DNA of 64,000 nucleotides from Actinoplanes nipponensis (lineage in GTDB: Bacteria > Actinomycetota > Actinomycetes > Mycobacteriales > Micromonosporaceae). A program made the position numbers and the translations under genes. The notes below the pieces were generated by a model that was not told the origin of the DNA, made no database searches, and was given only the letters and a program-made list of their open reading frames with translations. Within the stretch, counting starts at the first letter, position 1; every line of letters begins with the position of its first letter. Positions 1-8,371 of the stretch are shown in pieces. Where the stretch lies: contig NZ_BOMQ01000099.1 in the NCBI RefSeq assembly GCF_016862275.1, positions 1-64,000 of the forward strand, read 5' to 3'.

Positions 1-128
1 TGCTCCGCCCAGCGCGCCGGGCGCAGGCTGCGTGCTCCGCCCAGCGCGCCGGGCGCAGGCTGCGTGCTCCGCCCGGCGGGCCGGGCGCAGGCCGCGCGTT
101 CCGCCCAGCGGCCCGGCACGCCGGCAGG
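1..128. repeat. 32-bp tandem repeat, about four copies
   Basis: Copies 1-32 and 33-64 are identical, 65-96 differs at a few positions, and 97-128 is a decayed fourth copy. Each begins TGCTCCGCCC (CGTTCCGCCC in the last). The array is cut by the left window edge, so its true length is unknown. The unit is not a multiple of three. There are no unique spacers, so it is not a CRISPR array. Confidence 0.9.
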
Positions 129-292
129 GGCGGTGACCCCCCGCCCGACCGGGTTGTGACCACAGGAGGGGGTGTCGGGGTCGGTAACGGTGTGTCGCCG
201 TACCGGATCGGTGGGGTTCAGACCGTGCGGCCCGGTGGCGATCTCAGCGGCGGAAGGGCCCAGCCACCGAGATCGCCCCGGGGTCGCCCGGC
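129..292. other. Intergenic DNA downstream of pepA
   Basis: No gene is supported here. Reading frames crossing it have the composition of pepA antisense. It contains a GC-rich inverted repeat (237-277, listed separately) that lies just past the pepA stop. Confidence 0.6.
237..277 (-). terminator. Putative hairpin downstream of pepA
   Basis: Perfect 9-bp inverted repeat GGCGATCTC / GAGATCGCC with a 23-nt loop, 16 bp beyond the pepA stop. There is no U-tract. It could act as a terminator or mRNA 3' stabiliser for pepA, or be incidental. Confidence 0.4.
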
Positions 293-1843
293 TCAGCCGT
301 TGGCGGCGACGTCGTCGACCAGCGCCAGCAGGGTGCGCACCGGCACGCCGGTGCCGCCCTTGGTCCAGTATCCGTTCGGCTCGCCCGTGTGGTACGACGG
401 CCCGGCGATGTCGATGTGCGCCCACTCGACGCCCTCGGCCACGAACTCGCGCAGGAACACGCCGCCCTGCAGCATGTGCCCGGCGCGGTCCATGTTCGCG
501 TTGGTCTGGCTGATGTCGGCGATCTCCGACTCCATGCCCTTGCGCACGTCGTCGGGCAGCGGCATCGGCCAGGCCGGCTCGCCGACCGCGTCGCCGGCCG
601 CCCGGACCCGCTCGCAGGTTTCCGGCGTGCCCATGACGCCGGCGATGCGCTTGCCCAGCGCGACCACCTGGCCGCCGGTCAGCGTCGAGGTCTCGAAGAC
701 GTAGTCGGTGCCGTCGGCGCAGGCCCGGGCGATCGCGTCGGCGAGCACCATGCGGCCCTCGGCGTCGGTGTTGAGCACCTCGACGCGCTTGCCGCTGAAC
801 ATGGTGATGACGTCGCCCGGCCGGTACGCCGTACCGGACGGCATGTTCTCCGCCATGGCCAGGTAGCCGGTGACCGCGACCGACGGCTTGAGCGCGGCCA
901 CGGCCAGCAGGGCCGCACCGACCGCGGCGGCGCCGGCCATGTCGGACTTCATCTCCCACATGCCGGCGGTCGGCTTGATGCTGATGCCGCCGGTGTCGAA
1001 GGTGATGCCCTTGCCGACCAGGGCGACCCGCTTCGGGTCGGTGACGCCCTCGGGCGTGTAGCTGAGCTTGACCAGGCGGGGCGGCGCCTCCGAGCCCTGG
1101 CCGACGGCGACGATGCCGCCGTAGCCGCCGGCCTTGAGCGCGTCGAAGTCGAGCACCTCGACCTCCAGGCCGGTGCCCTCGGCCGCGGCGACCACGGCGT
1201 CGGCGAACTGCGGCGGGCGCAGGTCGTTGGGGGCGGTGTTGACCCAGTCGCGGGTGAGCCGCACGACCTTGGCGACGATCTCGGCGCGGGTGACCTCGGC
1301 CCGGGCGGACGCGTCGGCGGCGTCCGCGACGGTGACCTGCAGGGCCCGGACCGGGTCGCGGCGGCCCGGCTGCGGCTTGGTCTTGTAGCCGGCGAAGCGG
1401 TACGACCCGAGCAGCGCGCCCTCGAGGATCGCCCGCAGCACGCCCGGGGCGTCCGTGTCGTCGGGCACCGGCAGGGCCAGCGCAACTGTCTCGCTGCCGG
1501 CGAGCGCGCGCACGGCGGCGCCCGTGCCCCGCCGCAGCGTCTCGGTGGCGGGCGCCGAACCGGACGGCTCGTCGCCCAGCCCGACCGCGACGACCAGCGG
1601 CGCCGCGATCGTGCCGAGCGTGGCCAGCTTGGTCACCTCGCCGGGAGCGCCGGTGGCGCCCAGCAGGGCCAGGGTGGCGGTCAGCTTCCCGTCGAACGCG
1701 GCGGCGATGCTCTCCGCGCCGGCGGCCGGCAGCAGCGCGCCACCCTCGTCCGGCTGACTGTGCAGCCCGATGACGATCGCGTCGACGGCCAGCTCGGCGG
1801 GGTCGCTGTCGACCAGGGTGAGAGTGGGGGCGGGGTGGGTCAC
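293..1843 (-). CDS. pepA: Leucyl aminopeptidase (M17 family)
   Basis: Cytosolic zinc/manganese aminopeptidase that removes N-terminal residues from peptides; 516 aa, normal family length. Residues about 1-180 form the variable N-terminal domain. The C-terminal catalytic domain carries the metal-binding KGITFDTGG motif (around residue 277) and the M17 signature NTDAEGR (around 357), followed by LTGGQVVALG. The GTG start at 1843 has a GGAG ribosome site a few bases upstream. It is divergent from gcvT, an arrangement also found in mycobacteria (pepB/gcvT). Identification is firm; substrate preference is not visible. Confidence 0.95.
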   Translation of the reverse strand: MTHPAPTLTLVDSDPAELAVDAIVIGLHSQPDEGGALLPAAGAESIAAAFDGKLTATLALLGATGAPGEVTKLATLGTIAAPLVVAVGLGDEPSGSAPATETLRRGTGAAVRALAGSETVALALPVPDDTDAPGVLRAILEGALLGSYRFAGYKTKPQPGRRDPVRALQVTVADAADASARAEVTRAEIVAKVVRLTRDWVNTAPNDLRPPQFADAVVAAAEGTGLEVEVLDFDALKAGGYGGIVAVGQGSEAPPRLVKLSYTPEGVTDPKRVALVGKGITFDTGGISIKPTAGMWEMKSDMAGAAAVGAALLAVAALKPSVAVTGYLAMAENMPSGTAYRPGDVITMFSGKRVEVLNTDAEGRMVLADAIARACADGTDYVFETSTLTGGQVVALGKRIAGVMGTPETCERVRAAGDAVGEPAWPMPLPDDVRKGMESEIADISQTNANMDRAGHMLQGGVFLREFVAEGVEWAHIDIAGPSYHTGEPNGYWTKGGTGVPVRTLLALVDDVAANG

Positions 1844-1971
1844 TCGGGCTCCGCGACGATGAGGGGCCGGAGCCCCCTCGTGGGCCGCTCCGACGGTGTG
1901 GTCACCCCGGCGCGGGTCGCGCCGATCGGTGATGGTGTCCCGCCGATGCTAACCACAGTCAAGACCACGGG

Positions 1972-1977
1972 TAAGTT
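1972..1977 (+). promoter_or_regulatory. -10 element for leaderless gcvT
   Basis: TAAGTT followed by exactly 7 nt and the ATG at 1985. No Shine-Dalgarno is visible, so transcription probably starts at the start codon. This supports ATG 1985 over the in-frame ATG at 1946. Confidence 0.55.
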
Positions 1978-1984
1978 GCCACTC

Positions 1985-3088
1985 ATGTCGACCGAGGCCG
2001 CAGCCCTGCTCCGTTCGCCTTTGCACGAGCGCCACGTCGCGCTCGGGGCCAAGTTCGCCGCCTTCGGCGGCTGGGAGATGCCGTTGGAGTACGCCGGCGG
2101 CGGCGTGCTGCGCGAGCACACCGCCGTCCGTGAGGCCGTGGGCGTCTTCGACGTGTCGCACCTGGGCAAGGCGCGGGTCACCGGCCCGGGCGCGGCCGAC
2201 TTCGTGAACTCCTGCCTCAGCAACGACCTCGGCCGCATCGGCCCGGGCAAGGCGCAGTACACGCTGTGCTGCGACGACGCCACCGGCGGGGTGGTCGACG
2301 ACCTGATCGCGTACCTGATCGGCCCGGACGAGGTCTTCCTCATCCCGAACGCCGCCAACACCGCCGAGGTGGTCCGCCGGCTCGCCGCGGCGGCCCCCGA
2401 GGGCATCACGGTCACCGACGAGCACCGCAGCTTCGCGGTCCTCGCCGTGCAGGGCCCGCAGTCCGCCGAGACGGTCACCAAGCTCGGGCTGCCGACCGGC
2501 CACGACTACATGTCGTTCAACCCGGCGCAGATCGACGGGGTGGACCTGATCGTCTGCCGCACCGGGTACACCGGCGAGCAGGGCTACGAGCTGGTGGTGC
2601 CGTGGGACGACGCGGTCACCGTCTGGGACGCGCTGGTCGGGGCCGGCGTGCGCCCGTGCGGGCTCGGCGCCCGCGACACGCTGCGCACCGAGATGGGCTA
2701 TCCGCTGCACGGCCAGGAGCTGTCGCTGGAGATCACCCCGGTGCAGGCCCGCTCAGGCTGGGCCGTCGGCTGGTCCAAGCCGGCGTTCTGGGGCCGCGAC
2801 GCGCTGCTCGCCGAGAAGGCCGCCGGACCGCGCCGGCTGCTGCGCGGCCTGGAGCTGACCGGCCGCGGCATCCCGCGGGGTCACATGCAGGTGTACGCCG
2901 GCGACACTCTCGTGGGCGAGATCACCAGCGGCACGTTCTCCCCGACGAAGAAGGTCGGCATCGCGCTGGCCCTGCTCGACACCGCGGCCGGGCTGGCCGA
3001 GGGCGACCTGGTCGAGATCGACATCCGGGGCCGCCGGACCGGGGCGAGGGTCGTGAAGCCGCCGTTCGTGCAGCCCTCGGTGCGATGA
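1985..3088 (+). CDS. gcvT: Glycine cleavage system aminomethyltransferase (T protein)
   Basis: Transfers the methylene group from the aminomethyl-lipoyl H protein to tetrahydrofolate, releasing ammonia; 367 aa, as usual for GcvT. Visible family motifs are FDVSHLGK near residue 55, the folate-binding RTGYTGEQGYEL around 195, and FWGRDALLAEK near 270. The other glycine cleavage genes (gcvP, gcvH) are not in the window. Its last base overlaps the next gene in an ATGA junction, so the two are translationally coupled. No glycine riboswitch-like structure is apparent upstream. Start chosen from the leaderless -10 spacing and the family N-terminus. Confidence 0.93.
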   Translation: MSTEAAALLRSPLHERHVALGAKFAAFGGWEMPLEYAGGGVLREHTAVREAVGVFDVSHLGKARVTGPGAADFVNSCLSNDLGRIGPGKAQYTLCCDDATGGVVDDLIAYLIGPDEVFLIPNAANTAEVVRRLAAAAPEGITVTDEHRSFAVLAVQGPQSAETVTKLGLPTGHDYMSFNPAQIDGVDLIVCRTGYTGEQGYELVVPWDDAVTVWDALVGAGVRPCGLGARDTLRTEMGYPLHGQELSLEITPVQARSGWAVGWSKPAFWGRDALLAEKAAGPRRLLRGLELTGRGIPRGHMQVYAGDTLVGEITSGTFSPTKKVGIALALLDTAAGLAEGDLVEIDIRGRRTGARVVKPPFVQPSVR

Positions 3089-3438
3089 CCGTCACGTACG
3101 AGCAGGTCCGCGACTGGGTGCTGGCGCTGCCCGGCGGCGCCGAGGTCTTCGTCGAGCAGTGGGGCCACCCCACCCTGCGGTACGGCGACAAGATGTTCGC
3201 CTCCGGCGGCGGGGGCAGCGGCACCGTCACGGTGAAGGCGTCCCGGGAGGAACAGGCCGAGTTGGTGGCCACCGCCCCGCACGTGTACTCGCCGGCGCCG
3301 TACGTGGGCCGCTACGGGTGGGTGACCGTGGTGCTGGCCGAGGCGGATCCGGACGAGGTGCGCCAGCTGGTCACCGATGCGTGGCGGCGGACCGCGCCGA
3401 AGAAGGTCGTCCGGGCGTACGACTCAGCCCAGGGTTAG
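3085..3438 (+). CDS. MmcQ/YjbR family protein
   Basis: 117-aa protein of the MmcQ/YjbR-like fold, often annotated as DNA-binding by structural resemblance, with no proven biochemical role. It begins MTVTYEQVRDWVLALPGG, contains a central glycine-rich loop (ASGGGGSG) and ends in a region typical of the family (DEVRQLVTDAWRRTAPKK). It starts inside the gcvT stop codon (ATGA), so it is probably cotranscribed with gcvT. Its end overlaps the convergent cobS by 15 bp. The family call is good; the function is unknown. Confidence 0.8.
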   Translation: MTVTYEQVRDWVLALPGGAEVFVEQWGHPTLRYGDKMFASGGGGSGTVTVKASREEQAELVATAPHVYSPAPYVGRYGWVTVVLAEADPDEVRQLVTDAWRRTAPKKVVRAYDSAQG

Positions 3439-4245
3439 CCCGATCAGCGTCACGGTGGTGGTCAGCTCCACGGCCGCCCCCAGCACGTCGCCGGTGATGC
3501 CGCCGAACCGGCGTACCGCGTGGCGCAGCAGCAGGACCAGCACCAGCAGCGCGCCGGCGACGGCGGCCGGCCCCTGCCACGGCCGGCCCGGTACCGCCCA
3601 CACCGCCCCGGCCGCGACCAGGGCCGCGGCCGCGAGCACCAGCGGGACCGGCACAGTGGCCGCGACCAGCGCGCCCAGGCCACCCGGCCGCGCGGCCGGC
3701 ACGCCGCGCCGGCACGCCACGGTGACGGCGAGCCGCCCGGCCGCCCAGGCCGCGACGATCGCCCACGGGCCGGCCTCGGTCAGCGTGGCCGCCTGGATCA
3801 GCAGGGTCAGGGCGATGGCCGCGACGCCGAACGGGCCGATGTCCGGCTTCTTCATGATCTCCAGCGCGGCGGGGCCGGCCCGGTAGGAGCCGAGCGCGTC
3901 GACCGTGTCGGCGAGCCCGTCCAGGTGCAGGCCGCGGGTGAGCAGCGCGCCCGCCGCGACGGTCACCGTGGCGGCGACCAGATTCTGGCCGAGCACGACG
4001 AAGACGGCGGCCAGCACGCCGCCCAGCAGGGCGCCGATCAGCGGCGCGGCGCTCATGGCGACGGCCGCGCTGCGGCGGTCGACGATGCCGGTACGGACCG
4101 GCAGGACGGTGAGCGTGGTCAGCGCCAGCCGCAGCCCGTCGCCCAGCGGCAGCCCGCCCGGCGCCCGGCCCGCGCCGACACCAGCGGTCCCGCCGGTCTC
4201 GTCCCCGGGTGGCTCGTCCGCAGGGCGCGGCCGCCGGTCAGGCAC
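3424..4245 (-). CDS. cobS: Adenosylcobinamide-GDP ribazoletransferase (cobalamin synthase)
   Basis: Membrane enzyme that joins adenosylcobinamide-GDP and alpha-ribazole in the last step of cobalamin nucleotide-loop assembly. 273 aa; the signature GLHLDGLADTVDALG is seen around residues 103-117, and several hydrophobic segments follow. The first 45 residues are a Pro/Gly-rich extension, so a later start is possible; the ATG at 4245 overlaps the end of cobUT by 8 bp, which argues for coupling. It follows cobUT in one operon. All residues expected for the family signature are present. Confidence 0.92.
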   Translation of the reverse strand: MPDRRPRPADEPPGDETGGTAGVGAGRAPGGLPLGDGLRLALTTLTVLPVRTGIVDRRSAAVAMSAAPLIGALLGGVLAAVFVVLGQNLVAATVTVAAGALLTRGLHLDGLADTVDALGSYRAGPAALEIMKKPDIGPFGVAAIALTLLIQAATLTEAGPWAIVAAWAAGRLAVTVACRRGVPAARPGGLGALVAATVPVPLVLAAAALVAAGAVWAVPGRPWQGPAAVAGALLVLVLLLRHAVRRFGGITGDVLGAAVELTTTVTLIGLTLG

Positions 4246-6166
4246 TGGCCGGGCCGGGGCCGTGCGGCTCCGGCTCGGTGAAGTCCTGCCCCTCGTCGTC
4301 CCCCGGCTCCTCCGCGGTCAGGCCCGCGTCGCCGTGCCCGGCCAGCAGCGCCGGGTGCACCGGCAGCGCCCCGGCCAGCGCGATCGCCGAGCGCAGCAGC
4401 GGCAGCACGGCCAGCGCGTTCGCCCCCTCGCCGAGATCCAGGCCGAGCTGCACGACCGGGTTCAGCCCGAGCACGTCGGCGCCCTGGCGGACCAGGGCCA
4501 GGGTGCCGGCGTCGGGCAGCAGGCACCAGTGCCGGGCCTGGCTGGCGATGTCCCGCGCCACCAGCCCGGCCGCGATGCCCAGCGGCCCGTCCAGCAGCAC
4601 CGGCAGCCGCCGGGCGGCCGCGCCCAGCAGCACGCCCGTGGCCACGGCCAGGTCGGCCCCGCCGAGCTGGGCCAGGACGTCCTTGGCGCCGCGCGGCTCC
4701 TGCCGGATGCGGTGCATCGCGTCGCGCACGGCCGCGCACCGGGCCATCCACGCCGCGTCGTCGTAGAAGCCGCCGGGCACCAGCACCCGCGGCAGGATCG
4801 CCACCGGCTCGGCGCCCGTGGTGGCGGCGAGCACGGCCGTGGCCGCGGCCTCGGTGCCCACGCCGCAGGAGGCCAGGACGACGGCGTCCCGCCCGTCCTC
4901 GGCCGCCGCGTCGACGAGCGCCCAGCCCTGCCGCAGCGCCGCGTCGACGCCCTCGGCATCCAGCACCGGGCCGTCCTCCATGGCGCCCGCGGCGGGCGTG
5001 CGGACCACCACGATGTCGGCGTCCGCGGTCGCCGCGAGCCGGGCCAGCGCGCCCGTACCGGCCTCCGCCTCGGCGGCCCGGCGGTCCGCGTCGCCGGCAT
5101 CGGCGCCGGCCGCCGACCCGCCGGCGTGCCGGCCGGCGATGAGCAGGACGCGCACCGGACCCCAGGTCCGCGGGGTGACGGTGGACTGGGTGGCCGCCGC
5201 GAACTCGACGGCCTCCAGCAGCGCCCCGATGCCGGCCCCGGGCAGGTCGACCCCGGCGAGCCGGTCCCGGGCGTCCGGCCCGGCGTCGCTGTCCGGCAGC
5301 GGCAGATCCATCCCGGCCTCGATGACCGCGCCGCCGGCGACCAGCGGCAGCATCACGGTCGGGGCGTGCAGCGCGCCGGTGCCCGCGGCGGCGGCGCGGG
5401 CCCGGTGCGCCGCGACGGCGTCCCCGGCCGACACCGGCTCGGCGGTTGCCGGCTCGCCGGCGGCCACCGGCCGCGCGGCGACCACGGGTGTGCCGGTGGC
5501 CGGTGTCGCCGCCGTCATCGCGTCGTGCATGGCCACCGCGTCGACGGTGGGCGCCGGCTCCTCGGCCGGGCGGCTCTCGCTGTTCTCCGCCGCCAGGTCG
5601 GAGACGACGGCGGGATCGTCCGGCCCGGTCTTCAGCCAGGTCGGGCGGCCGGCCACCACGAACGCCACCCGGTCGCACGCGCCGGCCAGCGCCTGGTTCG
5701 CCGTGCCCAGCGCGTCCGCGAACGCCCGCCCGACCGGCGTGGTGGGCACCAGCGACAACCCCACCTCGGGGCTGACCAGCACCACCCGCGCGGCGCAGGA
5801 GCGCACGGCGTCGGCCAGCGCGGTCACGGTGGCCAGGTCGTCGTTCGGCTGCCGGGCCGGGTCGAGCAGCGCCGCGACCCAGCCGCCCAGATCGTCGACC
5901 AGCAGGGTGTCGTCGGGCTTCGCCTCGGTGAGCAGCGCGGCCAGCCGGGCCGGGTCGGCGCCGGTCTCCTCGGTGGTCCAGGACTGGGGGCGGCGACGCT
6001 GATGGGTCTCGATCCGGGCCCGCCACTCCGGGTCCTCCTCGCCGCCGACGGCCGTGGCGACGTAACGCACCGACGCGGCCCCGGCGACCAGCGCCTCCGC
6101 GAACGCGGACTTGCCGGACCGGATCCCGCCGAGCACCAGGACCGAACTCCACCCGTCAGCAGACAT
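4238..6166 (-). CDS. cobUT: Fused CobU-CobT: adenosylcobinamide kinase / DMB phosphoribosyltransferase
   Basis: 642-aa fusion. Residues 1 to about 190 are CobU (adenosylcobinamide kinase/GMP transferase): P-loop GGIRSGKSAFAEAL near residue 10 and a VSPEVGLSLVP strand near 130. Residues about 195-290 are an Ala/Pro/Val-rich linker. The rest is a CobT-like nicotinate-nucleotide dimethylbenzimidazole phosphoribosyltransferase. It keeps PVLLDG and the DLGEG motif holding the expected catalytic Glu, but the usual PPGSLG and GEMGIGNTT motifs are altered (LPGAGIG, SCGVGTEA). The two activities would make the activated lower-ligand precursors used by CobS next door. Start 6166 fits a leaderless -10 (TAAAGT, 7 nt upstream). 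The CobT half is more divergent than the CobU half. Confidence 0.88.
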   Translation of the reverse strand: MSADGWSSVLVLGGIRSGKSAFAEALVAGAASVRYVATAVGGEEDPEWRARIETHQRRRPQSWTTEETGADPARLAALLTEAKPDDTLLVDDLGGWVAALLDPARQPNDDLATVTALADAVRSCAARVVLVSPEVGLSLVPTTPVGRAFADALGTANQALAGACDRVAFVVAGRPTWLKTGPDDPAVVSDLAAENSESRPAEEPAPTVDAVAMHDAMTAATPATGTPVVAARPVAAGEPATAEPVSAGDAVAAHRARAAAAGTGALHAPTVMLPLVAGGAVIEAGMDLPLPDSDAGPDARDRLAGVDLPGAGIGALLEAVEFAAATQSTVTPRTWGPVRVLLIAGRHAGGSAAGADAGDADRRAAEAEAGTGALARLAATADADIVVVRTPAAGAMEDGPVLDAEGVDAALRQGWALVDAAAEDGRDAVVLASCGVGTEAAATAVLAATTGAEPVAILPRVLVPGGFYDDAAWMARCAAVRDAMHRIRQEPRGAKDVLAQLGGADLAVATGVLLGAAARRLPVLLDGPLGIAAGLVARDIASQARHWCLLPDAGTLALVRQGADVLGLNPVVQLGLDLGEGANALAVLPLLRSAIALAGALPVHPALLAGHGDAGLTAEEPGDDEGQDFTEPEPHGPGPASA

Positions 6167-6173
6167 GCCCCGT

Positions 6174-6179
6174 ACTTTA
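6174..6179 (-). promoter_or_regulatory. -10 element for leaderless cobUT
   Basis: On the minus strand TAAAGT, then 7 nt, then the ATG at 6166. No ribosome binding site is visible between them. It decides the start against the upstream in-frame ATG at 6277. Confidence 0.55.
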
Positions 6180-6294
6180 GGGCCGCCCGCCGCGATCATG
6201 CGGGGCGACCCGGCCCGGCCGTACCCGGCGTACCGCCGCGCACACCGTAGGGTGGGAACAGGACCACAGATCGACACCTGAGGGAGGCGGCGGC

Positions 6295-6492
6295 ATGCCG
6301 TGGAGTTGGCGGTACGAGGGCGTCGACGGTCGTCCGGTGGCCGGACCGACCGAGACGTTCAGCAGCCAGGCCGACGCCGAGTCGTGGATCGGCCAGGCCT
6401 GGCGTGAGCTGGCGGCCGCCGGGGTCACCCAGGTCACCCTGGTCGAGGACGACCGGGTCGACTACAAGATGAGTCTGCTGCCGGCCGAGTGA
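6295..6492 (+). CDS. Small conserved hypothetical protein
   Basis: 65-aa soluble protein, no recognised domain. It begins MPWSWRYEGVDG, has a central amphipathic helix (SQADAESWIGQAWRELAAAG) and a C-terminal beta-like stretch (VTQVTLVEDDRVDYKMSLLP). A GGGAGG ribosome site precedes the ATG, and a TAGGGT -10-like hexamer lies about 45 bp upstream. It overlaps the following site-2 protease gene by a GTGA junction, so it is cotranscribed and coupled with it. Similar short proteins are common in actinobacteria; the role is unknown. Confidence 0.8.
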   Translation: MPWSWRYEGVDGRPVAGPTETFSSQADAESWIGQAWRELAAAGVTQVTLVEDDRVDYKMSLLPAE

Positions 6493-7316
6493 GCTACCAA
6501 GTCTCCCGGGGCGTCCCGAAGAGCGCCTTCGTCCCGAGCCCGGTCTTCGTCGGCATCCTGGCCGTCACGGTCGTGGCCGCCTGGATGGCCTGGACCGGGT
6601 ACGGCAACGTGCGGGTCGACGTCTTCCTGCTCATCGTGGCCGGCTGGGTGCTCTCGCTCTGCCTGCACGAGTACGCCCACGCGATCGTCGCGTACTTCGC
6701 CGGCGACCGGGGCGTGGCCGAGCGCGGCTACCTGCGGCTGAACCCGCTGAAGTACACGCACCCGGTGCTGTCCATCGTGCTGCCGCTGGTGGCGGTGGTG
6801 CTCGGCGGCATCGGCCTGCCCGGCGGCGCGGTGTGGGTGGACCACGCGCACATCCGCAGCAAGGCCAAGGAGTCGCTGATCAGCGCGGCCGGCCCGGCCA
6901 CCAACGTGGTGTTCGCGCTGCTGCTGGCGGTGCCGTTCGCGTTCGGCGCGGGCCGCGACGTCACGTTGTACAGCGACGGCGACGGCGGCTTCGTGGTCGG
7001 CGGCAGCCACGGCGCCTTCTGGGTGGCCCTGGCGGCGCTGGCGTTCCTGCAGGTCACGGCGAGCCTGCTGAACCTGCTGCCGGTGCCCGGCCTGGACGGC
7101 GGCAACATCGTGCAGCCCTGGCTCAGCCCGCCGTACCAGCGGGCGTACAACCTCTTCGCCCCGTACGGCTTCATCCTGCTCTTCGTCCTGCTCTGGCAGT
7201 CGAAGATCAACGTCTGGTTCTTCACGCTGGTGAGCTGGCTCAGCGGGATCCTCGGGGTGCCCGACAGCATGGGCGAGATCGGGCTGGCGTACATGCGCTT
7301 CTGGCAGTCCCTGTGA
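6489..7316 (+). CDS. Site-2 protease family (M50) membrane protein
   Basis: 275-aa polytopic membrane protein of the M50 zinc protease group. The HEYAH (HExxH) zinc motif sits in a transmembrane helix near residue 60, and the second conserved motif LLPVPGLDGGNIV, with the third zinc ligand Asp, lies near residue 198. Five to six hydrophobic segments. There is no PDZ or CBS domain, so it belongs to the compact S2P-like class. It starts with GTG inside the stop codon of the 65-aa gene. Substrates are not evident; members of the group often process membrane-anchored regulators. Confidence 0.88.
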   Translation: MSYQVSRGVPKSAFVPSPVFVGILAVTVVAAWMAWTGYGNVRVDVFLLIVAGWVLSLCLHEYAHAIVAYFAGDRGVAERGYLRLNPLKYTHPVLSIVLPLVAVVLGGIGLPGGAVWVDHAHIRSKAKESLISAAGPATNVVFALLLAVPFAFGAGRDVTLYSDGDGGFVVGGSHGAFWVALAALAFLQVTASLLNLLPVPGLDGGNIVQPWLSPPYQRAYNLFAPYGFILLFVLLWQSKINVWFFTLVSWLSGILGVPDSMGEIGLAYMRFWQSL

Positions 7317-7342
7317 CCCGGCGCCCCCGCGGGGGCGCCGGG
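7317..7342. terminator. Bidirectional hairpin terminator
   Basis: Perfect 12-bp stem CCCGGCGCCCCC / GGGGGCGCCGGG with a 2-nt turn, exactly between two convergent genes. No long U-tract on either strand, which is usual for high-GC actinobacteria. Confidence 0.75.
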
Positions 7343-7351
7343 CCCTGAGGG

Positions 7352-8350
7352 TCAGGGGCGCTGGGCCGGGCTGACCGTCTTCGCGGGGTCCCGCTCGGTC
7401 ACGCCGGTGAGCACGTCGTCGATGGCCTTCATCAGGTCGCTGTCGAGCTTCACGCCCGACGCCTTGACGTTGTCGTGGACCTGCTCCGGCCGGGACGCGC
7501 CGATGATCGCGGCCGAGACGTTGTCGTTCTGCAGCACCCAGGCCAGGGCGAGCTGCGCCAGCGACAGGCCGGCCTGCTCGGCCAGCGGCTTGAGCCCCTG
7601 CACCGCGGTCAGCACCTCGTCGCTCATCCAGCGCGAGATGAAGTCGGCGCCCGACTTGTCGTCGGTGGCCCGCGAGCCGGCCGGCGGCTGCTTGCCCGGC
7701 TCGTACTTGCCGGTGAGCACGCCCTGGGCCAGCGGCGACCAGACCACCTGGCCCACGCCGAGCTCGATCGAGGTGGGCACCACCTCGGCCTCGATGACCC
7801 GCCACAGCGCGGAGTACTGCGGCTGGTTCGACACGAACTGGATCTTGAGGTCCTGGGCCAGCTCCCAGCCCGCCCGGATCTCCGACGCGGACCACTCCGA
7901 AACGCCGATGTAGAGGGCCTTGCCCGAGTGCACGACGTCGGCGAACGCCTGCATCGTCTCCTCGAGCGGGGTCGTGTAGTCGTAGCGGTGCGCCTGGTAC
8001 AGGTCGACGTAGTCCACCTGCAGCCGGCGCAGCGAGCCGTTGATCGACTCCATGATGTGCTTGCGGGACAGGCTGCGGTCGTTCGGGCCCGGGCCGGTCG
8101 GCCAGTAGACCTTCGTGAAGATCTCCAGACCCTCGCGGCGCTCGCCCTTCAGCGCGCGGCCCAGCACCTCCTCGGCGCGGGTGCCGGCGTAGACGTCCGC
8201 GGTGTCGAAGGTGGTGATGCCCACGTCGAGGGCGGCCCGCACGCACGCGGCGGCGGCATCCTCCTCGACCTGGGAACCGTGGGTGATCCAGTTGCCGTAG
8301 GCGATCTCACTGACCAGCAGGCCGGAACGGCCGAGGTGACGAAACTCCAT
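7352..8350 (-). CDS. Aldo/keto reductase
   Basis: 332-aa NADPH-dependent oxidoreductase with a TIM-barrel fold, closest in look to the KCNAB/YghZ-like AKR group. The catalytic tetrad can be read: Asp in FDTADVYAG (about residue 49), Tyr five residues on, Lys in IFTKVYW (about 81) and His in YQAHRYD (about 122). The C-terminal cofactor region (IIGASRPEQVHDN) is intact. The natural carbonyl substrate is unknown. It stands alone and is leaderless (TAGGGT, 7 nt before ATG 8350). The next gene on the same strand upstream is the giant WG protein, ending 22 bp away. Confidence 0.92.
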   Translation of the reverse strand: MEFRHLGRSGLLVSEIAYGNWITHGSQVEEDAAAACVRAALDVGITTFDTADVYAGTRAEEVLGRALKGERREGLEIFTKVYWPTGPGPNDRSLSRKHIMESINGSLRRLQVDYVDLYQAHRYDYTTPLEETMQAFADVVHSGKALYIGVSEWSASEIRAGWELAQDLKIQFVSNQPQYSALWRVIEAEVVPTSIELGVGQVVWSPLAQGVLTGKYEPGKQPPAGSRATDDKSGADFISRWMSDEVLTAVQGLKPLAEQAGLSLAQLALAWVLQNDNVSAAIIGASRPEQVHDNVKASGVKLDSDLMKAIDDVLTGVTERDPAKTVSPAQRP

Positions 8351-8357
8351 GCCTGGG

Positions 8358-8363
8358 ACCCTA
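8358..8363 (-). promoter_or_regulatory. -10 element for leaderless aldo/keto reductase gene
   Basis: Minus-strand TAGGGT followed by 7 nt and ATG 8350. It lies in the 21-bp gap after the giant protein gene, so the reductase can be transcribed on its own. Confidence 0.55.
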
Positions 8364-8371
8364 CCGGCCCC

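Noticed and set aside
1..128. Possible CRISPR array at the left edge
   Set aside because: Units are contiguous with no spacers.
389..1984. Upstream part of the plus-strand open frame that contains gcvT
   Set aside because: It is antisense to pepA and its translation is low-complexity; GcvT similarity starts only at 1985.
1844..1984. Glycine riboswitch upstream of gcvT
   Set aside because: No aptamer-like conserved blocks; a leaderless start leaves no leader for it.
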